Source: Paenibacillus tyrphae
Lineage (GTDB): Bacteria > Bacillota > Bacilli > Paenibacillales > NBRC-103111
Reading direction: 5' to 3'
Assembly: GCF_027925525.1 (NCBI RefSeq)
Contig: NZ_BSDJ01000027.1
Span: forward strand, 1-64,000
DNA: 64,000 bases
Below are positions 49,301 through 55,655 of this stretch, piece after piece. The position numbers and the translations under genes are program-made. A model generated the notes under the pieces. It saw only the letters and a program-made list of their open reading frames with translations, was not told the origin of the DNA and made no database searches. Each line of letters opens with the position of its first letter. Position 1 is the first letter of the stretch.

Positions 49301-50237
49301 CACGCTGCTTCCGGCGGCAGAAGAGAAAGGGCAGGACGAACAACTGCTGCTGTTGAAAGAAGGCGCGGCCAAGGACAAGCAACTCTTCTTCATTCATGCC
49401 GGGGACGGCGAAGCGGAGCCTTACGTGCCGTTCAGCGGGTATTTGTCCGATAGCTTCCAATGCTGGGCAATCAAAGTTGCGCCGCTGCAGCATCATGAGC
49501 CTGTCGCGTTATCCATGGAGGAGATCGCGGGATCGTATGTTGACAAAATCCGCAGCATCCAGCCTGACGGCTGTTACTATTTGGCGGGATGGAGCATCGG
49601 CGGGACGATTGCCTTCGAAATGGCCCGACTCTTGGAAGCACTGGGCTTTACGGTTGGATTTTTAGGGCTGATCGACTCCCCGTTCGTTCAGGGGGACGCT
49701 GAGGACATAGCGGAGGACAGCCCATTCGAACCGGCAGCGGAGATGGAGCTTTTAACGAATATGTTCGCCCCGTATCTCCATTCGCCGCTTGTCGTGGGAT
49801 TATTGGAGCAAACCGCCGGTTCGGAGCAGGTATGGCATACGTTCCTGACCTTGGCGGAGCAAGAGCAGGCCGGCGAAGAACTCTTGTCGATGCTGCTGTC
49901 CAACAAAGAGCTCATTGCGAGTATGCCGGAGGTTGAGAACTGCAAAAGCTTGCCTGAGCTAATCAAGATTTATAACGTATGCCGTTCGTTAACTTATGCT
50001 CGCGATCATTATGCTGCTGCCAATCCGATTGCGGCAAGAATAGATTTCTTCCAGGCGTTGACGAGTCCGGTGGAAAATATGGGCATGAGGTGGCGCGCCC
50101 TCTCCAGTCAGCCGGTCAATATCCATGAGGTCGCGGGAGACCACTATTCCATGTTCCGCAAACCGCTGCTTCAAGGACTTGCCTCTGCATTTGACCGCGT
50201 GCTGACGGATACCGTCTTTGCTTTGAATCGGAAATAA
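37341..50237 (+). CDS. NRPS 3: half-C-A(Dab)-PCP-[C-A-PCP]x3-TE
   Basis: A 4298-residue four-module synthetase; the ATG at 37341 follows TTGGAGG. Residues 1-240 match only the C-terminal half of a condensation domain (no HHxxxDG). Hand-read codes: A4 DVGEISVIDK (Dab), A5 DGSMTGEIGK (unassigned), A6 DGDFYGMVTK (unassigned), A7 DGFFLGMVYK (Ile/Val, cf. DGFFLGVVYK). Complete LCL domains (HHIVSDG, HHIISDG, HHIIGDG) precede modules 5-7, and PCP serines lie near 830, 1870, 2897 and 3948. The thioesterase (about 4010-4298) has the nucleophile in GWSIGG (about 4085) and a His in GDHYSMF (about 4268). It should release, probably cyclise, a seven-residue lipopeptide. No epimerase is present in this protein. 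Confidence 0.93.
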   Translation: MSDMLSQHILLASGQFDKEKQYWLQLLQPHDAVSGFPREAPTAQSGEKTGRYSREIPLPLIEKIDKISNKSNIARYMILLSGVKYLLAKYTDEATVIVGMPTFAQQREHDGWLNQFVLLKTDYDSSLTFKQWLGRMKETVLAANEHQNFPFAIVAEHLQLPKMAEGLPACTTIVRLDAIHDDAYQAAVGSLAAFSFLTGNSCERLTLQIEYDINQYSARMIEQIAKHFEGYLEKVLHEPDAVLGDIELLSEAEREHILVGFNDTAAAYDTESRTFHEIFEEQAARTPEQTALVVGEAEWTYAALNAQANRLARALRAKGVRRETIVGIMARRSADTIIGALAVMKAGGAYLPIDPAYPVGRIAYLLRDSQAALLLTQRELQGQIVELLAGSRAEESSEGAGFSGEVLYFEDDGLEAVSSAPVELLSGPEDLAYVIYTSGTTGQPKGVMIEHRSFVNVAMAYRTVYRLDQFPVRLLQMASFSFDVFSGDMARTFANGGQCVLCPEEVRADIPGLARLLQERGITIFESTPALITPLFDYVREQGIPLPELKVVIVSSDSCSVEEYAKLQTRFGADIRILNVYGVTEASIDTSYYEEPLDKLPGAGYVPIGKPMPNMRMYAVNDRMQLQPVGVPGELVIGGAGVARGYYRKPELSAEKFVANPFVPGERLYRTGDLVRWMPDGNLEYLGRIDNQVQLRGYRVELGEVESRLLQIASVREAAAIIRDDGQGERYLCAYVVADEDLATAGMREDLAKTLPHFMIPSYFVRLERMPLTPNGKVDRKALPAPDREEGDVSYIAPRNELEDKLAAIWQDVLRLGRVGVRDNFFEIGGHSLRATALVSRIHQELKVNVSLREIFQSPTVEALAKAIALLGGNEYTAIQPAEQGEMYPVSSAQKRIYLLHQLDSAQAAYNMPNVLLLEGKLDRQRVVGACTRLVERHASLRTSFEFSDGELMQRVHGHVDFEVNFAEAKEEEVPALIRQFIRPFDLASAPLYRVSVIGLGEQRHVLLTDIHHIVSDGVSLQILEQEFYELYRGASLPEQRLAYKDYAVWEQGQEGSKEREDQEAYWLEALSGELAVLELPTDEPRPAVRSFEGEQIICRANAGLTEALRRLAQQTGTTLYMVLLAAFSAYLSRITNQEEMIVGTVSSGRSRSELSDIVGMFVNTLAIRSCPEASKTFDSYLSEVKQTFLSAYEHQDYPFDDLVRKLGIQRDPSRTAIFDVMFTMEEVLDPNAMSGELSIRTYPAAHPIAQFDLTLTAMELETDIAFRLEYASALFHSSTAERWAKQFIRWLESITQEAAAPIGHIELLSDSDKQQLLVEFNRTHLDTPPNHATIHGRFEEQAGRQPDHPAVICGEASLTFAQLNQRANRLARILRDKGVTKDRIVGIRVRRSVEMIVGLLGILKAGGAYLPIDPSYPDDRIKYLLNDSGAEWLITQTGLQPNADFSLDTIYLDELEKDPVGAEDGVNLEPAAAPNNLAYVIYTSGTTGMPKGVMIEHRSVMNYLTWRMGEYGFNASHRMVQLFSFAFDGFLSSFFAPLLAGSTSILLPDEGAKDPLVIRKAIVDHAVTHFMCVPSLYAALMECLSAEDSRSLKVITLGGEALPQRLVDEHNAKNGHIELTNEYGPTENSIGGTITRHVQQESPITIGRPIANNRVYILNADYRLSPIGVVGELCIGGASLARGYRNQPELTAAKFVANPLVAGTLMYKTGDLAKWLPDGRIEYVGRADEQVKIRGYRIELSEIQSTLLRIEGVKEAVVTVYTDDSAVRHLCGYFTADTFVTMDDVKSSLASLLPNYMIPSFLVKLDRIPLTPNGKADRKMLPVPNHPLEGDSRVVAPRTPLEEELVRLWEELLEVKPIGIRDNFFELGGHSLKAMMLVARIYKHLQVEVALTSVFQAPTIEALAQLLQSKRQSGFAPIAPAPPSERYPVSSAQRRLYILRQLEGAEESYNMPAAFLVESALDVQRLNDACARLMHRHESLRTSFEMVDGEAFQRIHSVVDFQIEHGAATEEEVPSLLASFIHPFDLDRAPLWRVALYQVAEDRCVLLMDMHHIISDGVSVNLMMDELFRLYNGEEIPPLPLQYKDYACWQQEMLQSEAMKKQEAFWLDSLSGSLPVLSLPTDYPRPAIQSFTGGEVEFATDRELTAALYRIGQQTGTTLFMVLFAAYNAFVSRMAGQDDIITGTVISGRPTVDVEGIVGMFVNTLAVRTFPEGEKTFAAYLQEVKMTLLLSYENQDYPFEELVKQRVAQRDMSRNPLFDTMFTLSHKHEGGDHGVRMRSLPFEHAVTQFELTLSVIEEEDILSFSFEYAAALFKRETIERWKDLFSQWLTSLVMDTDLPISAVELLPPQEKHCLLVEFNDSAAAYPAEKTAHQLFEEQAERTPDAIALKQGAARISYRALNDRANRLARTLRRKGVRPETVVAVMEERSVDMIVAVLAVLKAGGAYVPIDPDYPQDRIDYMLADSQASILLTKSRFLQDRQWDGIVLDLAEEVSYAEDGSNLASVTDMHHLAYFIYTSGSTGRPKGVMNEHRNLAAYLYTFIQRFQLDHRDTVLHLQSVSFDGAVDEMYLALLCGGTVYIANKEEGLDADLLEAVIERENVTVLFCSSLLLSELNQRLSPGHPVRLFYPGGDVVKPSYYSNLTDRLVYNMYGPTEATVTTTSFNCLESSGHNVPIGKPMPNKQVYILGPQGQMQPIGVPGELYVAGVGLARGYLNQPELTTAKFVANPFIPGERMYRTGDLARWLPDGNVEYLGRMDQQVKIRGYRVELGEIEAQLQLHAGVGEAVVLADQSPDGEKILVAYIVAEERQSGAYWRHYLAQSLPYFMIPSAIIQLDEMPLTPNGKIDRNALLAIRMREEAAYSAPLDTIEVKLVSIWEEILGRDGIGRIDHFFELGGHSLKAMAVVKAISRQFQVDMPLSQIFKLPVLQDQAMFIRNHEASVYTQIDRIDDKRDVYPLSSAQKRMYMLQQMQPASIVYNMPDALLIEGNLDINRLEQALWKLIRRHESLRTSFVRVDTEAFQRIEDEVVFALTYREPEHALHHDADIEAAMAGMMQTFVKPFELDKAPLFRAELVQINPNQQILLLDMHHIIGDGLSNDILMEELGTLYANADLPELRLHYKDYAVWQNRLAAQGELAKQEAYWLGQFVGSLPVLQLPTDRPRPKVSDHRGDVIQFRIDAAVTSGLHRLAAETGATLNMVLLAGYTLLLHAYTGQEDIVVGTPVAGRLHADLDKIIGMFVNTLAIRSQPTNRHTILGFIHEMKRITLEAYENQSYPFEELVKKTMTVREANRNPLFDTMFTLQSAETDVLPSLPLPVRPLDVNVKTVKVDLTVTAKESHADGIVFDIEYATALFERSTVQRMGRHLAQLLSVMANRPEETISAITLIEEEEKRQICEVFNNTQTAYPRHQSLDCLFEEQVEKTPDRVAVVFGEEQLTYRELDAKSNQVAGGLLEQGIQPGGILAILMDRSLDMVTAILAVLKTGNAYLPIDPEYPQGRIQYMLQDSGARVLLTREAVFAQAASAAGSLAEIVRMDAIMLGDQEARPAIAHGKGSDLAYVMYTSGTTGKPKGIMTTHANVARVVKGTDYIEIGEDDVVASLSNYAFDGFTFDFFGALLNGAALVVVPKSDILDIHRLSRILIDRRVTIMFVTTALFNLLVDTRLDSLTRLRKILFGGERVSVNHVRSALAALGPDVIVHMYGPTESTVYATFYPVDDIAADAATIPIGKPLSNTEAYILGAGGQLMPIGIPGELCLAGDGLALGYLNLPEMTAEKFVPHPLEPGRMIYRTGDLARFLPDGNIEFMDRIDQQVKIRGHRIELGEIESRMLELQALREATVLIVEKAGEKSLCAYYVTDSPISAGELREELAKRLPEYMIPAYFVPLTTMPLTPNGKIDRRALPEPTSAHVALREQEQPQNAMEETLLAIWKKILDKDEIGIHDNFFEIGGHSLLATRLAFDIFDALQVNFPLVEIFNRPTVCKLAEFVSTLLPAAEEKGQDEQLLLLKEGAAKDKQLFFIHAGDGEAEPYVPFSGYLSDSFQCWAIKVAPLQHHEPVALSMEEIAGSYVDKIRSIQPDGCYYLAGWSIGGTIAFEMARLLEALGFTVGFLGLIDSPFVQGDAEDIAEDSPFEPAAEMELLTNMFAPYLHSPLVVGLLEQTAGSEQVWHTFLTLAEQEQAGEELLSMLLSNKELIASMPEVENCKSLPELIKIYNVCRSLTYARDHYAAANPIAARIDFFQALTSPVENMGMRWRALSSQPVNIHEVAGDHYSMFRKPLLQGLASAFDRVLTDTVFALNRK
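38047..39847 (+). repeat. A-PCP repeat, copy 2 (Dab module 4)
   Basis: The second copy of the 1.8-kb A-PCP unit, at the start of NRPS 3, immediately after the half condensation domain. All specificity residues are identical to copy 1, so both modules should load the same amino acid. Confidence 0.93.
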
Positions 50238-50257
50238 GAAGAAACGAGGAGGGCCCT

Positions 50258-51415
50258 ATGAATCAGCCGATCACATGGGACGGATTGAATCCGTTCCCTC
50301 TTTACCGGCAAATGCGCGCTGCCAATCCTGTCTACAAAGACACCAATCATGCCTGGAATGTGTTCCGGTATGAGGATGTCAAGCAAGTGCTGACCGATCA
50401 TTCTACCTTCTCTTCCCAGGTTTCTTTTGAGGAGAGAAGCATCCTGTTTATGGACCCGCCGCGGCATCAGAAATACCGTTCCATGGCGAGCCAGCTGTTC
50501 ACGCCCAAGATGGCCATGGGCATTGCTACGCGCATTGTCGCAGTGGTGACAGAATTAATCGACGCTTTGAGGGGACGGGAAGAAACGGATCTGGTCCGGA
50601 GCTTCTCGATCCCGCTGCCGCTTCATGTCCTAACGGACTGGTTGGGCATTCCCCCTGAAGATCGGCTTCCTTTTAAAAGGTGGTCTGAACTGGAAATAAA
50701 GTATAACTCGTTCACCGGGGGAATGGATGCATATGAAGAGGAAAGCGAAGCGCTTCAAGACGAGATTTGCAGCTATTTCCAATGGATGATTGACAGCCGG
50801 CGGAGAGAACCCAAGGACGATTTGGTGAGCGCGTTGCTGTCTGTCAAAGGAGAGACAGGGGGCGGGTTTACCGACAAGGAACTGGTTGATTTTTGCTTCC
50901 TGCTTGTTATCGGGGGCATTGAAACGACAGCGCACCTTTTGACGAATACGGTGCTTACGTTGGACGAACACCCGGAGGTCATGCAGAGGATTTGGGAGGA
51001 CCCGGAGACGGTATCCAAAGTGATTGATGAAGTTCTGCGGTATCGTTCGCCTGTTCAATCGACGTTCCGCATCGTCATGAAGGACATTGAAATCGGCGGT
51101 CATTTGATGCGCAGGGGAGACCCGGTCAACGTGTGGCTGGGAGCGGCGAATCGGGATGAGCGGGTGTTTGAAAACGCGGACATCTTCGATATCGATCGCA
51201 AAAACAATGCCAATCATCTGGCATTCTCGAACGGCATCCACTACTGTCTCGGCGTTCATTTGGCCAAATTGGAAGTGAAAATTGCCCTTACCGAATTGTT
51301 CGGACAAATGAGCAAGCTAGCGCGAATACACGCGAAGGAACTAGTGCCGATTCACAGCACGGTGCTGCTTGCCCCGGAAAGCCTGCCGATTGCCTACAAA
51401 TTCGCGGCAAAGTAA
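50258..51415 (+). CDS. cytochrome P450
   Basis: A 385-residue bacterial P450 monooxygenase. The heme cysteine is about C330 in FSNGIHYCLGVHLAK, the I-helix oxygen-activation motif is GGIETTAH (about 222-229), and the ExxR pair is in VIDEVLRYR. It lies 20 bp after NRPS 3 with a GAGGAGGG ribosome site and is the last gene of the operon, so it probably hydroxylates the peptide, a carrier-bound residue or the acyl chain. No ferredoxin or reductase gene is nearby. I see no clear terminator directly after it. Confidence 0.93.
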   Translation: MNQPITWDGLNPFPLYRQMRAANPVYKDTNHAWNVFRYEDVKQVLTDHSTFSSQVSFEERSILFMDPPRHQKYRSMASQLFTPKMAMGIATRIVAVVTELIDALRGREETDLVRSFSIPLPLHVLTDWLGIPPEDRLPFKRWSELEIKYNSFTGGMDAYEEESEALQDEICSYFQWMIDSRRREPKDDLVSALLSVKGETGGGFTDKELVDFCFLLVIGGIETTAHLLTNTVLTLDEHPEVMQRIWEDPETVSKVIDEVLRYRSPVQSTFRIVMKDIEIGGHLMRRGDPVNVWLGAANRDERVFENADIFDIDRKNNANHLAFSNGIHYCLGVHLAKLEVKIALTELFGQMSKLARIHAKELVPIHSTVLLAPESLPIAYKFAAK

Positions 51416-51599
51416 GAGCGAAAAAATCGAGACTACGGGCTCTATGTCGCGTTTAACATGATTCACGGTCGGATTCGCCGAATAACGCGAGTCGGGCAAT
51501 TCAATTATTCTTTAACGGCAAGTAAAACGCGGCGCCATCGTGGAGACGATAGGACAGCGGCAAACGGAAAGAAGGATAGAGCTTCGGGAACCCCCTGAA

Positions 51600-51824
51600 A
51601 ATCTATCCTTTTTTGCCGGAAATCCGGCTTTTATTTTAATTCCGGAGGCACATCTTACAGCGCTTGGCGTATTGGTTGCACTTGAGCATATTCTAGGACT
51701 GGATGGCAAACAAACTGCACGTGGAGGCGTGTATTTACCAGAAACATTAGTGTCAATTGATGCAGCTATCGCCCGTTTTGAACAATTCGGTGTTCAAATT
51801 TCCAGTGAGTTGAACGAAAACTAA
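51600..51824 (+). pseudogene. C-terminal remnant, saccharopine-dehydrogenase-like
   Basis: The frame ending at 51824 reads like the C-terminal tail of a saccharopine dehydrogenase/NADP-binding family protein (VALEHILGLDGKQTARGGVYLPETL, given here only as key residues). The first 20 codons of the open frame do not look like coding sequence, and no ribosome site leads a start codon. Saccharopine dehydrogenase proteins are around 350-400 residues, so more than 80% is missing. The family call is from memory and moderate. Confidence 0.45.
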
Positions 51825-51856
51825 TCCGTTAAAGCACGGCTGCCTTTCAGAAAAAC

Positions 51857-51896
51857 AACCCGGGAAGCGAAAGCGATGCTGCTTTGTTCCCGGGCT
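51857..51896 (-). terminator. terminator of the CapA-like gene
   Basis: AACCCGGGAA (51857-51866) pairs with TTCCCGGGCT (51887-51896). Read on the minus strand the hairpin is followed by TTGTTTTT, so it ends the leftward gene at 51926-52840. Confidence 0.8.
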
Positions 51897-51925
51897 TATG
51901 TGTCATCATCGGCCAATGCCCGTCG

Positions 51926-52840
51926 CTATCTACCCGGCACAACCCGATAAACGTTTTTCTTTCCTATATTTTGCAAAATGCGGGTTGGCACACGTGACAT
52001 TTTCAACACATCCGTTACCCCTTTTGCATTTTTCGTTAAGGTTAACCTCAAGATGGTTCCTCGCAGTCTAGCGGTATGCTGGGGAAGCTCGGTGGATACG
52101 AAATTTCCTAGAGAAGACGCCGCTATCCGATTTCTAGTAAGTCCGTCGTTGTCCTTCATCTTAAACATTCTGATCGGATGCAGCACATGGGGATGCGCCC
52201 CCAGCACGACATTCACACCATTCTTAAACAACAACCGCATGAGCCGGATTTGGTTGCGGTCAGGATAAGTTCGAAATTCTTTCCCGAAATGCAGGCAAGC
52301 GATGATAAAATCTGTTCTACTCTTCAAGCTGCGTACGTCCGCTATTATTTTTTTCCGGTTTAGCCTGTTGACTAACCGCGGTTCCGGCACGGGAATCCCG
52401 TTCGTTCCTTTCGTATAAGCCAGTATTCCGATTTTTATTCCTTTTACGTTAACAATCAGCTTGCGGCGGGCTTCCCGGGCGGAGCGATACGTGCCCGTAT
52501 GCCGCAGACCGTGTCGATCGAGGACGTTTAATGTCCGCATCAAACCGGCTCGTTTCCCGTCCATACAATGGTTATTGGCTGTGCTTAATACATCGAAGCC
52601 CAGGTTTCGGAGCGTAGCAGCGAATTTGTCCGGGGAGTTAAACAACAGTTTTCCGGGCTCTCCGCGAAAATTGTTGCCGGAGAAGGTCGTCTCCAGATTG
52701 CCTATCGTTAAATCGGATTTCCGCAGATAGGGTTTCACTTTAGCAAAAATGGGGGCGAATCCGCCTTCCCGTGCGGCCGAGGCGATCATCTTCTTTTTCA
52801 TCAACAAATCCCCGACTGCAGCGATTGTGATTTTCGTCAA
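51926..52840 (-). CDS. CapA/PgsA-family metallophosphatase-like protein
   Basis: A 304-residue protein of the bacterial capsule-synthesis CapA family, a calcineurin-like metallophosphatase fold. Metal-site motifs are visible: AVGDLLM near the start, NLETTFSG (about 52), STANNHCMDG (about 91) and GAHPHV (about 217). Unlike capsule-operon PgsA it shows no N-terminal membrane anchor, and no pgsBC genes are adjacent, so a poly-gamma-glutamate role is not supported here. The TTG at 52840 lies eight bases after AAAGGAG and is preferred over a GTG three codons earlier that abuts the ribosome site. It is transcribed divergently from the histidine kinase. Confidence 0.82.
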   Translation of the reverse strand: MTKITIAAVGDLLMKKKMIASAAREGGFAPIFAKVKPYLRKSDLTIGNLETTFSGNNFRGEPGKLLFNSPDKFAATLRNLGFDVLSTANNHCMDGKRAGLMRTLNVLDRHGLRHTGTYRSAREARRKLIVNVKGIKIGILAYTKGTNGIPVPEPRLVNRLNRKKIIADVRSLKSRTDFIIACLHFGKEFRTYPDRNQIRLMRLLFKNGVNVVLGAHPHVLHPIRMFKMKDNDGLTRNRIAASSLGNFVSTELPQHTARLRGTILRLTLTKNAKGVTDVLKMSRVPTRILQNIGKKNVYRVVPGR

Positions 52841-53093
52841 TCCACCCACTCCTTTCCTGATTACACCTTATGCGATAGAAAAGCGAAATGCTTGTAAGTT
52901 GGGCATCCTCAGCGCGGCCAGAAGAAACAGCCTTCCGGATATTGTCGGCAGGCTGTTGCGCCACATGGCGTGAGTTATATTGGATTAAAAACTTTTATGT
53001 TTCAGTAGACCCAATAATGGGTAAATACCTTAGGAATTGTGTCATTTGAACGAAAAAACGAAGTTATTTGTAGAACCTACGGAGGTAAGCCGC

Positions 53094-54983
53094 ATGCATC
53101 GCGTGAATTTGAACCAAGTCACCTTCAATCAACAAGTGTTTGACCATGCTTCTTTTGGAATTTCCCTTGTTTCGCCCGATGGTCTTATTTTGACGGTCAA
53201 TCCCGCAATGGAAAAGATGTTGGGATATTCCAAAGCGGAGTTTGACGGCAAGCGAATAGGCGACTTTACTCACCCCGATGAAGCGCAACCCGACATTGAC
53301 GATCTAAAGGCGTTATTGAGCAATGACGGTGAAGTACAGATGGAAGGCAGATACATCAAAAAAAATGGCGAGATCATGTGGGGACTGCTATCCATCAAGC
53401 TTTTTTGCGACGAGACGGGCAACCCAATGTATTACATTACCCAAATGATTGATATCACGAAACAAAAAGATTCGGAGCGACGGCTTCAGGAGTCCGTCGA
53501 ACGGTATACTTCGCTAAAAAAATACAACCATGATGCCGTTATATCCTTTGGCCTCGACGGCCGTATTATTAATGCCAATACCATGGCCGAGAAGCTGACC
53601 GGGTACTTGATCGAAACGGAATTGATCGGTATGAAGCTTGCGAATCTGATCGGAAAAGAAAATGTAAGCAAGATACTTGAAAAGTCTCTTTACGATAATT
53701 CAATTGAGCATGACATCGGCATGCTGGTTACCAAAGATGGTAATACCGTCGAAGTGCTTGCAAGTATAGCGCCGATTTTTGTAGGCGGGCATAATATCGG
53801 GTTTTACCTGATTTGTAAGGACATATCTGAACAGAAAAAATTACTGCTTGCCAAGGAGACAGCCGAGGCCACCAATAAAGCAAAGAGCGAGTTTTTGGCC
53901 ATGATGAGCCATGAAATCCGTACACCCATGAACGGGGTGGTCGGAATGACGGATATTTTGCTTGATATGACCGATTTAAGCGAGGAGCAGCGGAGCTGTA
54001 TAGAAGTGATCCGCAAAAGCGGAGAGACCCTGCTCAGCATCATTAATGACATCCTTGATCTTTCGAAAATCGAAGCCGGGCGAATCGAACTTCAAGAGGA
54101 GATTTTCGATCTGCGAAGATGCATTAAAGACAGCTTTTCCGTCATTTCCGGCAGAGCTGAAATAAAGAACTTAAGCCTGACGTACACCCTCAATCACGAT
54201 GTTCCCGACTATATTTACGGCGACCACGAGCGGCTGAAACAGGTGCTGATCAACCTGTTGGGCAATGCTGTGAAATTTACACCAAGGGGCAGCATATCGG
54301 TAAAAGTGGAGCAGCGGAAGGAAGATCCGGACAAGCTGACCTTTACCGTTACGGATACAGGGACGGGCATCGATCCCGCGTGGCTTAACCACATATTTGA
54401 GCCGTTCGCGCAAATGGGCAGCTTTATGACCCGCAGACACGAAGGCACCGGCCTCGGTCTTGCGATCAGCCGCAGGCTGGTCCGTATGATGGGCGGAGAA
54501 ATTCACGCCGTCAGTGACGGTACCAACGGATCGTCGTTTATTTTCACCATCAGGCTTAAGGAAGCTCCGGAGCTTCCAGGTGAACAGGATTTCGAGCCGA
54601 TGCCAAACAACGCGATGAAGACAAGCATCTTGCTCGCTGAAGACAATCCGATCAATCAACTTGTGATGAGCAAAATGCTTGAAAAAATGGGACATAAGGT
54701 TACCGTCGTCACCAACGGTAAAGAAGCGGCCGAAGCCGCCCGCAAAGAACATTTTGATATCATTTTTATGGACCTGCATATGCCCGTTCTGAATGGCCTG
54801 GAGGCAACCCAAATCATAAAAAAGAATCTCAAAGAGAAGAGCCCCCGAATCATTGCCGTCACGGCCAACGCCTTGAAGGGCGATCGGGAAAAATGCCTGG
54901 CCGCCGGAATGGATGAGTATATCAGCAAGCCAGTCAAGAGAGAGACCGTTACGAAGCTTCTGCGTCAGTTTGCCCTCATTTAA
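53094..54983 (+). CDS. hybrid PAS sensor histidine kinase
   Basis: A 629-residue soluble hybrid kinase. Two PAS domains (about 10-125, FGISLVSPDGLILTVNPAME; about 140-260) precede a HisKA domain with the phospho-accepting His in MSHEIRTPMN (about 272), a HATPase domain (N-box NLLGNAVKF about 386, DTGTGID, GTGLGLAIS) and a C-terminal receiver with the phospho-Asp in MDLHMPVLNG (about 560). No membrane segment is seen, so it should sense an internal signal. The ATG at 53094 follows GGAGGT at ideal spacing; an upstream GTG adds 19 codons without a ribosome site. No partner response regulator with a DNA-binding domain is adjacent, so its output is unknown. Confidence 0.93.
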   Translation: MHRVNLNQVTFNQQVFDHASFGISLVSPDGLILTVNPAMEKMLGYSKAEFDGKRIGDFTHPDEAQPDIDDLKALLSNDGEVQMEGRYIKKNGEIMWGLLSIKLFCDETGNPMYYITQMIDITKQKDSERRLQESVERYTSLKKYNHDAVISFGLDGRIINANTMAEKLTGYLIETELIGMKLANLIGKENVSKILEKSLYDNSIEHDIGMLVTKDGNTVEVLASIAPIFVGGHNIGFYLICKDISEQKKLLLAKETAEATNKAKSEFLAMMSHEIRTPMNGVVGMTDILLDMTDLSEEQRSCIEVIRKSGETLLSIINDILDLSKIEAGRIELQEEIFDLRRCIKDSFSVISGRAEIKNLSLTYTLNHDVPDYIYGDHERLKQVLINLLGNAVKFTPRGSISVKVEQRKEDPDKLTFTVTDTGTGIDPAWLNHIFEPFAQMGSFMTRRHEGTGLGLAISRRLVRMMGGEIHAVSDGTNGSSFIFTIRLKEAPELPGEQDFEPMPNNAMKTSILLAEDNPINQLVMSKMLEKMGHKVTVVTNGKEAAEAARKEHFDIIFMDLHMPVLNGLEATQIIKKNLKEKSPRIIAVTANALKGDREKCLAAGMDEYISKPVKRETVTKLLRQFALI

Positions 54984-55008
54984 TGGACGGTTACGGGAGG
55001 CATCCGAT

Positions 55009-55655
55009 TCACACCACCAATAGTAAAGTTCCGGAAGTAAGCAAAATCAAACCGATACAAGCTTTCATCGACAATTTTTCTTTTAATACAAAATAAGCAA
55101 AGATGATCGTTACGATGATGCTCAACTTGTCGATGGGCACCACGATACTAGCCTGCCCTTCTTGCAATGCGCGAAAAAAGCGGATAGTCCGGCGTACACA
55201 ATCGAATGACTGATCTTAGAAGCGGATTGTTCGACAGCTTGTTTTTGGATCATCAAATACGTGCCAAGCCCGATCACGGCCATGCTGATCATTTTTAATA
55301 TGGTGACCGACTCGCCCAGAATGGTAATCGCAAAAAGCATCGTGAGAACGGTGCTTGATTTATCAATCGGAACGACTACATTAACATTTCCCAGTTGATG
55401 CGCTCTGAAGTAGAAAACCCAGGAAGCGCCAGTCGTTACTCCTGACAAAATCAGGAAGAGAAGCGATTTAAGGCTGATATCGAGCAGGCTGTACTGAATA
55501 TTTCCCGCAAATACAATGATCCAGGCAAAAATGACTACAACTCCGGTCCGAAGAGCAGTAGCCAGGTTGGAATCTATTTTTTGAATTCCGATCTTAGCAA
55601 GAATCGAAGTAATGCCGGCGAACAGCGCCGCACAAGAAGCGTAAATAACCCACAT
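55009..55655 (-). pseudogene. EamA/DMT transporter broken by deletion and frameshift
   Basis: The reading frame starts at ATG 55655 (GGAGG upstream) and encodes a normal first EamA repeat (about 125 residues, VIYASCAALFAGITSILAK to GTYLMI). A second repeat begins at IVYAGLSAFF and then jumps into the later part of an EamA repeat, with the frame lost at a TTTTTTC run near 55180. One frame over, coding resumes (ALQEGQASIVVPIDKLS) and runs to a natural TGA at 55009. About 80 residues of the second repeat are missing. The gene overlaps the LuxR stop in TAATG style, so the two were co-translated. Confidence 0.75.

Noticed and set aside
51926..52840. CapA-like gene as part of a poly-gamma-glutamate capsule operon
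   Set aside because: No pgsB/pgsC neighbours and no membrane anchor; only the domain family is supported.
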